Below the pieces are notes generated by a model. The model was given only the letters and a program-made list of their open reading frames with translations, was not told where the DNA came from and made no database searches. DNA of 16,509 bases, taken from positions 1-16,509 of the forward strand of contig JACPRL010000074.1 in NCBI GenBank assembly GCA_016189965.1, read 5' to 3'. Below, piece after piece: positions 5,644 to 12,597 of the stretch. Within the stretch, counting starts at the first letter, position 1, and the number at the start of each line of letters is the position of its first letter. The position numbers and the translations under genes were made by a program. The stretch comes from Acidobacteriota bacterium (GTDB lineage: Bacteria > Acidobacteriota > Terriglobia > Acidiferrales > 2-02-FULL-67-57).

Positions 5644-6822
5644 TCAGCTCAGAATGCGGATGATTTCGTTCTGCACCCGTCCCGTCACGCCGGCGCGGCC
5701 CTCCTCCACGTGGACATTCACTTCCAACCGCACGCCGAATTCCGGCAGGTAAATCCCCGGCTCCACCGAGAAGCAGGTGCCGGCAATAATCTCCCGCTCG
5801 TCGTGCGTCTCCAGGTTGTCCATGTTCGCCCCGCTCCAATGCACCTCTTCCCCGATGGAATGCCCCGTGCGGTGCACAAAATAGTCGCCGTAGCCATGCT
5901 GCCGGATCACGCCGCGCACCACGTCATCCACCTGGTAGCCCTGGATCGTCTGCCCCCGCTCAATGCTCCGCGCCACAAACTCCAACCCGGCGTCCCGCGC
6001 CGCCCGCACCACCTCGAAAACCTTCTGGTAGCGTTCCGGCACTTGATCGCCCACATAGCCCACCCAGGTGATGTCGTAGTAGACCGCGCCGGGCTGCTTG
6101 AGCTTTCCCCAGATGTCGAGCAGCACCCAGTCGCCGTGCGCGATGGGGCGCTTGTCGGCCGCGCTGGGCTCGAAGTGCGGGTCGCCGCTGTGGGCGTTGA
6201 CCCCCACAATCGGCGCGTCCTCGGTTGTGAGCCCCTGCGCCTCGAACTGCTCCAGGATCCACTGCTGCACATCGTACTCGGTCAGCTTGCGCCCCGCGCG
6301 CACCGCCGCCCCGATGTGTGCAAACGCCGCCGGCATGATGTCGTCAATCGCCCGCCCCGCTGCCTTGTGCATCTCGAACTGCGCCGGCGTCCAGCGCGAC
6401 TCGAATCGCTGCACTAGGTCGCCCGAGCTCACCACCTCGAACCCCAGGCTGCGCACCAGCTCCACCGTTCCCGCGTCCGCCAGTGACACCGTGGGGATGT
6501 TGCACAGTGGCGAATACTGCATCGCCACGTTCTTCGCACCCGCCAGCAACTGCTTCAGCTTCTCTCGCAGCTCGCCCCAGGCGGCGTAGTCCTGCTTCTC
6601 GCCCGGCAGCCCGTCCAGCCGCCGCGGCTCGACCCGGTGCACCAGCTTCCGCGGGGCCCCGACCGCGGGAATAAAGTAGAACCAGCGCCGCTTCGTCATC
6701 CCCGGCTCGAGGCCCAGCACGCGGTAGGCAATCGGGTCGCGGTGGTAGACGTCGTACAGCAGCCAGCCGTCCAAGCCCCGCCGGCCGAGCTCCCGCTGGA
6801 TGGCTTCAAGCTCAAACCCCAC
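5644..6822 (-). CDS. M24-family metallopeptidase (Xaa-Pro aminopeptidase-like)
   Basis: A 392-residue two-domain enzyme expected to remove N-terminal residues, typically before proline, from peptides in the cytoplasm. Residues 1-150 form the creatinase-type N-terminal domain. The C-terminal 'pita-bread' domain holds all five metal ligands: D236 (LLDIWGK), D250 (YYDITW), H321 (HRTGHSIG), E354 (FSVEPGIY) and E367 (RLEVNV). The start is GTG at 6822 with a good ribosome site (AGGAGGG, about eight bases upstream) that overlaps the stop of the symporter gene, which ends 12 nt before it. The linkage to a transporter suggests import and breakdown of a peptide-like nutrient, but this is inference. Exact substrate (dipeptidase or aminopeptidase) cannot be read from the sequence. 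Confidence 0.88.
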   Translation of the reverse strand: MGFELEAIQRELGRRGLDGWLLYDVYHRDPIAYRVLGLEPGMTKRRWFYFIPAVGAPRKLVHRVEPRRLDGLPGEKQDYAAWGELREKLKQLLAGAKNVAMQYSPLCNIPTVSLADAGTVELVRSLGFEVVSSGDLVQRFESRWTPAQFEMHKAAGRAIDDIMPAAFAHIGAAVRAGRKLTEYDVQQWILEQFEAQGLTTEDAPIVGVNAHSGDPHFEPSAADKRPIAHGDWVLLDIWGKLKQPGAVYYDITWVGYVGDQVPERYQKVFEVVRAARDAGLEFVARSIERGQTIQGYQVDDVVRGVIRQHGYGDYFVHRTGHSIGEEVHWSGANMDNLETHDEREIIAGTCFSVEPGIYLPEFGVRLEVNVHVEEGRAGVTGRVQNEIIRILS

Positions 6823-6834
6823 CGTGCTTCCCTC

Positions 6835-8286
6835 CTACCGGGTCGCCATCACGACCCGCCATTTTTCTTCCGCCGGCGGCGGCGTCGCCAGGCTCACGCC
6901 CACCAGCGCCAGCAGCGAAAAGGCCAGGGCCGGGATCACCGCGTCCACCTGCTGCGTGAAGAGCACGAACGGATGCTGCGACGTACCCACCGCCACCAGG
7001 TTCCACGCGATGCTGATCGCCGTCCCCACCAGGATCGACGCCAGCGCCCCGCGCGCGTTCGCCCGCTTCCAGAAAAACGCCGCCAGTACCACCGGCGTCA
7101 CCCCCGCCCCGTACACGGTATAGGCGTAGAGCGCCATGCGCAGGATGGATTCTGTATGCGCCGCCAGCACCACCGCCACGATGCCCAAGCCGATGACAAT
7201 CAGCCGCGACATCAGCAGGATCTGCCGCTCCCCCGCTCCGGGATGGAGGAAGCGGTGATAGACGTCATGAATCAAATTGCTCGCCGGCGAGAACAGATAA
7301 TTATTCCCCGTCGCGATCACCTTGGCGAACACGCCCCCCAGGAGCAGCGCCCCCAGCACCGCCGGCAAGCCCAGCCGCGCCGACACCGGAATGATTTCCC
7401 GCGGCACCACGTCGCGGTAGAGGCTGCTGCCCACCACCGCCAGCAGCACAATCACCGTCTCCAGAATGAAGGTGCCGGCAATCCAGCCGCCCACCGCAAT
7501 CTTGGCGTCGCGCTCGGTGCGCGCCGAGAAAAACTTCTGGTACATCGCCTGGTTGCCCAGCAGCAGAAACATCGTCGGCAGAAAGAAGTTCAGCGCCTGG
7601 TACCACTCCGCGCAGGGCCGCGGCGAGTCCGCCGGCCCCAGCCATCTGAAATGCGATTCCGGCAGGACCGCCTGCACCCCCGCCCAGCCCCCCGCCTCCG
7701 CCACCAGCAGCGGCAAGGCCAGGCAGGCCAGCACCGTCACCAGCAAACCGATCACCAGGTCGAGGTAGGCCACCGAACTCATCCCCGCCAGCGCCGTAAA
7801 CGTGATGACAAACGCGGCGATGATGTACATCCCCTGCTCGCGCCCGATGGTATCCGGGAAAATCAGGTGCAGGATGTCGCCGCCGGCGCGAAACTGGTAG
7901 CTGGTGATGCTGACGTAGGCAATCACGATGGCCAGCGTCCCGAAGAGCCTCGCGAAGCGGTCGTACCGCGCCTCCAGCAAGTCCGGCACCGTGTACTGCG
8001 CAAACCGCCGCGCCCGCCCCGCAATCAGCGCGATCACCACCAGCCCCGCCCAACCGCCCGCCGGCTGCCACAGCGCTGACAGGCCGTTGTAGTAGGCGTT
8101 CTCCGCCCCCGCAAACAGGCTCCCCGCCCCGATCCAGCTCGAGAGCAGCGTGAACACCAGCACCGGCCACGTCAGCGCCCGCCCCGCCACCATGAAGTCG
8201 GCCTTCGTCTTGACGCGCAGGCTGCGGTGGATGCTCACCCCGAGCAGCGTCGCCAAAATGCCGATGAGAACAATCGCGTAAAGCAT
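6835..8286 (-). CDS. Sodium:solute symporter (SSS family)
   Basis: A 483-residue inner-membrane transporter with about 13 hydrophobic helices. The sequence SSWIGAGSLFAGAENAYYNG near residue 50, the ARRFAQYTVPDLLEARY loop and the conserved SNLIHDVY segment after helix 8 are characteristic of the SSS (PutP/PanF/SGLT-like) family, which couples uptake of a small solute to Na+. At the Na2 site, where PutP has Ser-Thr, this protein reads ATGNN, so the Ser is Ala. The substrate is unknown; the downstream M24 peptidase hints at an amino acid or peptide, weakly. The ATG at 8286 sits directly after a GAGGGGG ribosome site, and a set of alternative hairpins lies just upstream. Confidence 0.9.
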   Translation of the reverse strand: MLYAIVLIGILATLLGVSIHRSLRVKTKADFMVAGRALTWPVLVFTLLSSWIGAGSLFAGAENAYYNGLSALWQPAGGWAGLVVIALIAGRARRFAQYTVPDLLEARYDRFARLFGTLAIVIAYVSITSYQFRAGGDILHLIFPDTIGREQGMYIIAAFVITFTALAGMSSVAYLDLVIGLLVTVLACLALPLLVAEAGGWAGVQAVLPESHFRWLGPADSPRPCAEWYQALNFFLPTMFLLLGNQAMYQKFFSARTERDAKIAVGGWIAGTFILETVIVLLAVVGSSLYRDVVPREIIPVSARLGLPAVLGALLLGGVFAKVIATGNNYLFSPASNLIHDVYHRFLHPGAGERQILLMSRLIVIGLGIVAVVLAAHTESILRMALYAYTVYGAGVTPVVLAAFFWKRANARGALASILVGTAISIAWNLVAVGTSQHPFVLFTQQVDAVIPALAFSLLALVGVSLATPPPAEEKWRVVMATR

Positions 8287-8301
8287 CCCCCCTCTTTGGT
8301 G

Positions 8302-8337
8302 GGGCAGACATTCTTGTCTGCCCGGCGCCCGCAGACA
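8302..8337 (-). promoter_or_regulatory. Mutually exclusive hairpins in the symporter leader
   Basis: Reading the minus strand: TGTCTGC (8337-8331), then GGGCAGACA (8323-8315), loop AGAA, then TGTCTGCCC (8310-8302). The middle segment can pair with either flank. The second hairpin (nine perfect pairs) ends about 16 nt before the start codon and lies against the ribosome site. It may also be a dispersed repeat. Confidence 0.45.
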
Positions 8338-8371
8338 AAAAATTACTCCGGCTCCTGTCTTAGAGCCGGAG
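8337..8371 (-). terminator. Intrinsic terminator after yggS-DUF167
   Basis: On the minus strand, CTCCGGCTC (8371-8363), an 8-nt loop and GAGCCGGAG (8354-8346) are followed by TAATTTTTT (8345-8337). The stem begins at the stop codon of the DUF167 gene. It would end the yggS-DUF167 transcript before the symporter. Confidence 0.75.
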
Positions 8372-8650
8372 CCGATCCCTCATCGTGGCGGCGTCGAGCC
8401 CGCTGACTTCGACAACTTTCAGCGGGCTGCGCTCGCCAGCAGCTATCTTAATGGAACTCTTCGGCACGCGCAAATGCGCCGCCAGCAGCCGTATCAACGC
8501 CTCGTTCGCGCGCCCTTCAACCGGCGGTGCTGTCACCCGCACTCGCAGCCGCCCCTCCCGGACCTCCACGATTTCGTCCCGCTGCGCCCGCGCCTGCACC
8601 TTGACCCCGAACCGCACCCCTCCCGCCCGGCTCTGAATCTCGAGGCTCAT
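8360..8650 (-). CDS. DUF167 / YggU-family protein
   Basis: A 96-residue protein of the DUF167 (YggU) family, recognised from the PPVEGRANEALIRLLAAHL block (residues 42-60) and the VPKSSIKIAAGERSPLKVVEV block that follows. The length is typical. The family fold is small alpha/beta; its function is not known. Its ATG overlaps the TGA stop of yggS (ATGA), the usual sign of coupled translation, and this pairing with yggS is widespread in bacteria. An intrinsic terminator follows at once. Confidence 0.9.
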   Translation of the reverse strand: MSLEIQSRAGGVRFGVKVQARAQRDEIVEVREGRLRVRVTAPPVEGRANEALIRLLAAHLRVPKSSIKIAAGERSPLKVVEVSGLDAATMRDRLRL

Positions 8651-9366
8651 CGCGCCGGCCGCGGCCCGAACAGCGCCGTCCCCAACCGCACCTGGGTCGC
8701 CCCTTCCTCGATGGCCACTTCGAAGTCGTGGCTCATCCCCATGGAAAGCTCGCTCATCCGTACGCTCGGGAGCCGCCGCCGGTCAATCTCCTCCGCCAGC
8801 TCCCGCAAGCGGCGGAAGTACGGCCGCACCCGCTCCGCCGGCTCCAGAAACGGCGGCATCGTCATCAGCCCCTCAATGGCAATCGCTTCCAGGCGCGCCA
8901 TCTGCTCCACCATCTCCAGCGCTAGCTCCGGCTCAATTCCGTGCTTCGTTGCCTCCTCCCCGAGGTGTACCTGCACCAGCACCGGCACCGTGCGCTTCAT
9001 GGCTGCCGCCGCGCCGGCGATTTTCTCCGCCAGGCGTGCGCTGTCGAGCGAGTCCAGCCGGTCGAACAGCTCCACCGCCCGCCGGGCCTTGTTCGTCTGC
9101 AGATGCCCCACCAGGTGCCAGACCGCTTCGGGCAGCACCAGCCAGCGACGCTTGTCTTCGAACTCCTGCACCCGGTTCTCCCCGAAATGCCGCACGCCCG
9201 CCCGGTAGGCCTCCGCGATGCGCTCCGGGGGCACTTGTTTGGTGACCGCTACCAGCCTCACTTCGCTCCTCCAGCCTGCACGCCGCCGGGCTGCTTCGAT
9301 TCGCTCCTGAACCCGCGCCAGGTTCTCCGCCACCGCAACCGTGCCGATCTCCTTCATCGCCCGCAT
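8647..9366 (-). CDS. yggS: YggS/PROSC pyridoxal-phosphate homeostasis protein
   Basis: A 239-residue protein (ATG at 9366; an alternative ATG at 9357 gives 236). It is a fold-type III alanine-racemase-like barrel that binds pyridoxal 5'-phosphate without a known enzymatic reaction and buffers cellular PLP and related amino-acid metabolism. Family marks: VAVTKQVPPERI with the PLP lysine K43, HFGENRVQE, WHLVGHLQTNKA, and the C-terminal SMGMSHDFEVAIEEGATQVR with LGTALFG. The frame is open for 27 more codons upstream, but those overlap the promoter region. No clear ribosome site is seen at either ATG. It is the first gene of a yggS-DUF167 pair. A candidate minus-strand promoter is TTGTGG (9449-9444), 16 nt, TATAAC (9427-9422). 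Confidence 0.93.
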   Translation of the reverse strand: MRAMKEIGTVAVAENLARVQERIEAARRRAGWRSEVRLVAVTKQVPPERIAEAYRAGVRHFGENRVQEFEDKRRWLVLPEAVWHLVGHLQTNKARRAVELFDRLDSLDSARLAEKIAGAAAAMKRTVPVLVQVHLGEEATKHGIEPELALEMVEQMARLEAIAIEGLMTMPPFLEPAERVRPYFRRLRELAEEIDRRRLPSVRMSELSMGMSHDFEVAIEEGATQVRLGTALFGPRPAR

Positions 9367-9411
9367 TCTAGCACCGCGCTCCGCCGGCCGCTTCTGGCGC
9401 TTCCGCGCCGG

Positions 9412-9433
9412 CCAAACCCGTGTTATAGTTTGG
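9412..9433. promoter_or_regulatory. Operator-like inverted repeat over the yggS/pilZ divergent promoter
   Basis: CCAAAC (9412-9417) and GTTTGG (9428-9433) are inverted around 10 bases. The repeat covers a minus-strand -10 candidate (TATAAC, 9427-9422) and a plus-strand one (TATAGT, 9424-9429). A protein bound here would affect both directions. Confidence 0.35.
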
Positions 9434-9475
9434 GATCTGGAACCCACAAGCGCCCTGAGCGCGCCTCAATAATCA

Positions 9476-9805
9476 ATGCCCGAAGACGAACGCCGCTCCG
9501 CGCCGCGCATCCAACCGCCCCGCGCTATCTTCGTCGACTACCCCGACCTGCGCCCCCGCATCCGCGATATCAGCGTGGCAGGGGCCAGCATCGAAGAAGT
9601 GCGTCCCCTGCCCCGCGGCCGCATGATCAACCTCCAGCTCGTCCTCGATGAGGAGAAGCCCATCGCCGTCCAGGCCATCGTCCGCCGCTCCCAAGGCGAC
9701 ACCATGTCGGTCGAATTCCTCGTCATGAATTCCGCCGACCGCGAACTCCTGCGTCGCTTCATCGACAAGGCCCGCGCCGCCCAACGCGCCCAGGCCAAAT
9801 CATGA
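9476..9805 (+). CDS. PilZ-domain protein, c-di-GMP motif intact
   Basis: A 109-residue single PilZ domain. Both halves of the cyclic-di-GMP binding signature are present: RxxxR at R7-R11 (RRSAPR) and D/NxSxxG at D31-G36 (DISVAG). The rest fits the six-stranded barrel (RGRMINLQLVL, AVQAIVRRS, MSVEFL) with a C-terminal helix. It is therefore expected to bind c-di-GMP in the cytoplasm and act on a partner. No ribosome site precedes the ATG. It is followed after 30 bp by tmk and holB. In pseudomonads and xanthomonads a pilZ gene also sits beside tmk-holB, though downstream and without the binding motif, so the linkage is notable. Confidence 0.85.
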   Translation: MPEDERRSAPRIQPPRAIFVDYPDLRPRIRDISVAGASIEEVRPLPRGRMINLQLVLDEEKPIAVQAIVRRSQGDTMSVEFLVMNSADRELLRRFIDKARAAQRAQAKS

Positions 9806-9835
9806 CGTCCGCGCTGTTCGTCGCTCCGCACTGAC

Positions 9836-10510
9836 ATGCCGGCCCGACGCCCGCGCGGTCTCTTTTTCACCTGCGAAGGCATTGACGGCTGCGGCAAGAC
9901 CACTCAACTCAACCTCCTCGCCCGCTACCTCCGCCGCCTCCGCCTGCCCTTCCTCCTCACCCGCGAGCCCGGCGGCACCGAACTCGGCGAGCGCATCCGC
10001 AAAATCCTCCTGAGCGGCGCCAGCACCGGCATGGAGCCCCGCACTGAGCTCCTGCTGATGTTTGCCTCGCGCGCCGAGCACGTCGCCCGCGTCATCCGCC
10101 CGGCGCTCGAGGCCGGCCGCGTCGTTCTCTGCGACCGCTTCACCGACGCCTCCCTCGCCTACCAGGGCTACGGCCGCGGCCTCGACCTCGCCTTCATCCG
10201 CCAGCTCCACCTCTTCGCCTGCCAAGGCTTGAAACCCCACCTCACCTTCGTCCTCGACATCAACCCCCGCACCAGCCTCCGCCGCGCCCGCCGCCGCAAC
10301 ACCACCGCCCGCCGCGAGGAGGGACGCTTCGAGCGCGAGACCCTGGCCTTCTACCGCCGCGTCCGCCGCGGCTACCGCGCGCTCGCTCGCCTCGAGCCCC
10401 GCCGCGTCAAACTCATTCGGGGCGAAGACAGCCCTGCCGTCGTGCACCAGAAAGTCGTCGCCCACGCTCGCCGCCTGCTGGCCCGGCTGACCCGCCAGGT
10501 TCCGCGATGA
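9836..10510 (+). CDS. tmk: Thymidylate kinase
   Basis: A 224-residue cytoplasmic enzyme that phosphorylates dTMP to dTDP with ATP, feeding dTTP synthesis. The P-loop is GIDGCGKTTQ (residues 15-24). The nucleotide site carries REPGGTELG (43-51), and the CDRFTDASLAYQG block (99-111) holds the DR motif. The lid region (about 145-165) is unusually Arg-rich (RRARRRNTTARRE). The length is slightly above the usual 205-215. No ribosome site is visible before the ATG at 9836. Its TGA overlaps the holB ATG by four bases, the common tmk-holB arrangement. Confidence 0.95.
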   Translation: MPARRPRGLFFTCEGIDGCGKTTQLNLLARYLRRLRLPFLLTREPGGTELGERIRKILLSGASTGMEPRTELLLMFASRAEHVARVIRPALEAGRVVLCDRFTDASLAYQGYGRGLDLAFIRQLHLFACQGLKPHLTFVLDINPRTSLRRARRRNTTARREEGRFERETLAFYRRVRRGYRALARLEPRRVKLIRGEDSPAVVHQKVVAHARRLLARLTRQVPR

Positions 10511-11613
10511 CTTTCGCCGATTTCCTCGGCAACCGACGCGTCGTCACCGTCCTCCAGGGCATGCTTGCCAGCGGCCGCCTTCCGCAGGGCCTGCTCTTTG
10601 CCGGCCCCCAGGGTGTCGGCAAGTTCACCCTGGCCACCCTCTTCGCCCGCGCCGCCAATTGCCAGCAGGTGCCGGGAGACATTTGTGGTAAGTGCACGAG
10701 TTGCCGCTCCCTCGCCGCTTTGGAGAATCTCGACGACCTGGTCGCCGCCGCCCTGGCCGAGCGCGGCAGCGCCAGCCCCGAACTCATCCCTCTCATTCTC
10801 CGCCCGTACCCTTCCGTCACTGTCCTCGTCCCCGACCCCGACTACATCCGCGTTTCGCAGATGCGCTATGTGGTGCGCGAGGCCTACGCCATGCCGGTCG
10901 GGGGCCGCCGCAACTTCTTTCTCTTCGACCAAGCCGAGCGCCTCCGCCACGACTACGCCGACATCCTGCTCAAAGTCCTCGAAGAACCCCCCGCCCACAC
11001 CACTCTCATCCTCATCACCGACTCCCCCTTCGCCCTCCGCCCCACCATCCGCTCCCGCTGCATTTCCCTCTCTTTCGCGCCGCTGCCCGAGAGCGACATC
11101 GAGAACTACCTCCGCCGCCATCGGCCCGCCTGGAAGGAACAGGATCGAAAGCTGGCCGCCGCCGCGGCGGCCGGCAGCCTGGGGACGGCGCTGGCTCTTG
11201 ACCTGGCAACCTATCGCGAGCGCCGCGCCGAAGCGCTGGCCCTGCTTCGCGCCGCCCTCAGCCGGCAGCCCGACCCGGCTGCCCTCTTCACAGCCACGGC
11301 CGCCCTGGCCGGCAAGACCCCCCGCGGCGAACTCGACGCCTTCGAAGAATCCCCCCAAAAAATATTTGAATTCTCCCTTGACATCCTGTATAGTCTGCTA
11401 ACAGATATCGTTTGCCTGAAGGTTGAAACCCCCGAGCGTGGACTCCGGAATCCAGACCTGCAGGCTGAGTTGCAGAAGCTCGGTGGTCGCGCCAGTTGGC
11501 CTTGGCTGAACGAAGCCGTGGGTCGGCTGGACCGCATTCGGGGTGGGCAGCGCCGGAATATCAGCCGGCAGCTCGCCCTGGAGGCGTGGGCGCTCGCGAG
11601 GCCCAGCCCCTGA
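10507..11613 (+). CDS. holB: DNA polymerase III delta' subunit
   Basis: A 368-residue clamp-loader subunit that helps load the beta sliding clamp at replication forks. The AAA+ module has a P-loop-like GPQGVGKF (33-40, with Phe where Thr/Ser is usual, as delta' is often degenerate). It also has a zinc module C52...C60-GK-C63-TS-C66, the FFLFDQAERL strand (137-146), LLKVLEEPPAHTTLILIT (154-171) and the SRC motif (183-185). The C-terminal helices (about 240-368) form the collar. Between residues 67 and 105 is a long segment compared with compact homologues. It overlaps tmk by ATGA. Around codons 285-305 the gene contains an AT-rich island with a promoter-like sequence reading toward the Hfq-like gene. 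Confidence 0.93.
   Translation: MTFADFLGNRRVVTVLQGMLASGRLPQGLLFAGPQGVGKFTLATLFARAANCQQVPGDICGKCTSCRSLAALENLDDLVAAALAERGSASPELIPLILRPYPSVTVLVPDPDYIRVSQMRYVVREAYAMPVGGRRNFFLFDQAERLRHDYADILLKVLEEPPAHTTLILITDSPFALRPTIRSRCISLSFAPLPESDIENYLRRHRPAWKEQDRKLAAAAAAGSLGTALALDLATYRERRAEALALLRAALSRQPDPAALFTATAALAGKTPRGELDAFEESPQKIFEFSLDILYSLLTDIVCLKVETPERGLRNPDLQAELQKLGGRASWPWLNEAVGRLDRIRGGQRRNISRQLALEAWALARPSP
11366..11394 (+). promoter_or_regulatory. Candidate promoter inside holB
   Basis: TTGAAT (11366-11371), a 17-nt spacer and TATAGT (11389-11394, five of six), preceded by an A/T tract like an UP element (11357-11367). A perfect TTGACA (11378-11383) overlaps. The whole island (about 11357-11412) is AT-rich within a very GC-rich gene. 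RNA started near 11401 would carry a leader of about 345 nt to the Hfq-like gene. Confidence 0.55.
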
Positions 11614-11620
11614 GACCCAG

Positions 11621-11715
11621 GCGAACCCTTTCAGGTGCCGCCGCATCTGATGTAGGTAGCCAGGCAGGCGGCCCCGCAAGGGTTCCCGCCATCCCGGGAG
11701 GCCTCCTTCAGGAGG
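11621..11715 (+). promoter_or_regulatory. Structured leader of the Hfq-like gene
   Basis: GAACCCTT (11623-11630) pairs with AAGGGTTC (11678-11685), enclosing GCCGCC (11637-11642) with GGCGGC (11667-11672). Further on, CCTCC can form either GGAGGCCTCC (about 11697-11706) or the hairpin CCTCC-TTCA-GGAGG (11702-11715). CCTCC could also mask the ribosome site GAGGTGAG (11732-11739). No T-run follows, so this looks like a leader rather than a terminator. Confidence 0.45.
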
Positions 11716-11744
11716 ACGGCGAAAACCAAATGAGGTGAGCTACC

Positions 11745-12104
11745 GTGAACCGGCGCTTAATTCGTCCTAGCCTCGCGGAAGTCAAAGAGCAGATGGGTGG
11801 CGGGCACCCCGGCCCGCGACGCAAGCCCGTGCCGCCCGAGCAGACCCACGCTGAAGAATACTACTACGTCAAACAAATGCAGGCCCGCACGCCCATCGTG
11901 GTCGTGTTGAACGATGGCGAAACTCTGCGCGGCACCCTGGAATGGTACGACCGCGACTGCATCAAGATCACACGGACCCACGCGCCCAACCTGCTCGTCT
12001 ACAAGGCTTCCATCAAGTATATGTACAAGGAAGAGAACGGCGCCGCGGGCGCCAACCACGAAGAGCCCGAGCTGGCCCACGCCAGCCCCGAGGAGAACGA
12101 CTGA
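11745..12104 (+). CDS. Divergent Hfq/LSm-like RNA-binding protein
   Basis: A 119-residue protein with an Sm-like core at about residues 38-95. The order of segments matches Hfq: an N-terminal helix (EEYYYVKQMQ), Sm1 (TPIVVVLNDGETLRGTLEWYDRDCIKI) and a short Sm2 (NLLVYKASIKYMYKEE). The last corresponds to the Hfq YKHAI motif, with His replaced by Ser. Hfq forms RNA-binding rings that pair small RNAs with mRNAs. Unlike E. coli Hfq it has a basic, Pro-rich N-terminal extension of about 37 residues (RRLIRPS, RRKPVPP) and an acidic tail (residues 96-119). The GTG start at 11745 has a clear ribosome site (GAGGTGAG). It follows holB by 131 bp with a structured leader and a possible own promoter. Assignment to Hfq proper rather than another LSm protein is likely but not certain. 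Confidence 0.75.
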   Translation: MNRRLIRPSLAEVKEQMGGGHPGPRRKPVPPEQTHAEEYYYVKQMQARTPIVVVLNDGETLRGTLEWYDRDCIKITRTHAPNLLVYKASIKYMYKEENGAAGANHEEPELAHASPEEND

Positions 12105-12121
12105 GGGCGGCGGCACTCTTC

Positions 12122-12535
12122 CTAGTCCGCAGCCACGCTGTAGGTCAGTAGGCTCTTGGCAATCAGCCTGCCGGAGCTGTTCCGAATCTCGACCTCCCCG
12201 ACCGCCAGCCGCTTCCCTAAACGCAGTACCCGAGCGTCGGCGCGCAGCCGCCCGCGCACGTGCCGCCACAGGTAGTTGATTTTCATCTCCACCGTGGCAA
12301 TGGGCGTCGCAGGAGGCAGCCGGGTGAAGATGGCCATGGCCAGGGCGGTGTCGGCCAGCGCCGCCAGCACACCCCCGTGAATCCCGTGCGGATGGGAGTG
12401 CTGCGGCCTCGTATCGAGCGTCAGCGTGGCTCGCCCCGGTCTCAAGCGGCTCACCTTCATCCCCAGCAACCGCACGGCGCCCACACGCTCAAATCGCCGG
12501 CGGAGCTCGGGGTAGCCCTTCCTCTTTCCGGGCAT
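12122..12535 (-). CDS. PaaI-like hotdog-fold thioesterase
   Basis: A 137-residue protein of the hotdog acyl-CoA thioesterase group, expected to hydrolyse an aryl- or acyl-CoA in the cytoplasm. The motif HGIHGGVLAALADTALAMA (50-68) holds the HGG turn and the catalytic-position Asp D62. The following strands (TVEMKINYLWRHVRGRLRADARVL, VGEVEIRNSSGRLIAKSLLTY) complete the fold. The length is typical. It converges with the Hfq-like gene (17 bp between stops), so the two are not co-transcribed. The natural substrate cannot be told. Its 5' side faces a 414-bp gap holding a MITE-like element. Confidence 0.87.
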   Translation of the reverse strand: MPGKRKGYPELRRRFERVGAVRLLGMKVSRLRPGRATLTLDTRPQHSHPHGIHGGVLAALADTALAMAIFTRLPPATPIATVEMKINYLWRHVRGRLRADARVLRLGKRLAVGEVEIRNSSGRLIAKSLLTYSVAAD

Positions 12536-12597
12536 GCGCTCCTCAGTCGTCGGTGTGGAGTTTCAGGCGCGAGATAGGTTCGCCCAAAGCGACGCAC

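Noticed and set aside
5642..5839. 66-codon N-terminal extension of the DUF6677-like ORF
   Set aside because: It lies wholly within the M24 gene in another frame. The ATG at 5641 directly after the M24 stop is the natural start.
6637..8079. Plus-strand 480-codon ORF opposite M24 and the symporter
   Set aside because: It is His/Arg/Gln/Pro-rich, as expected for the complement of GC-rich membrane-protein codons. No domain.
9800..11358. Long minus-strand ORFs opposite tmk and holB
   Set aside because: They are Gly/Ala/Glu-rich shadow translations; both plus-strand genes have intact family motifs.
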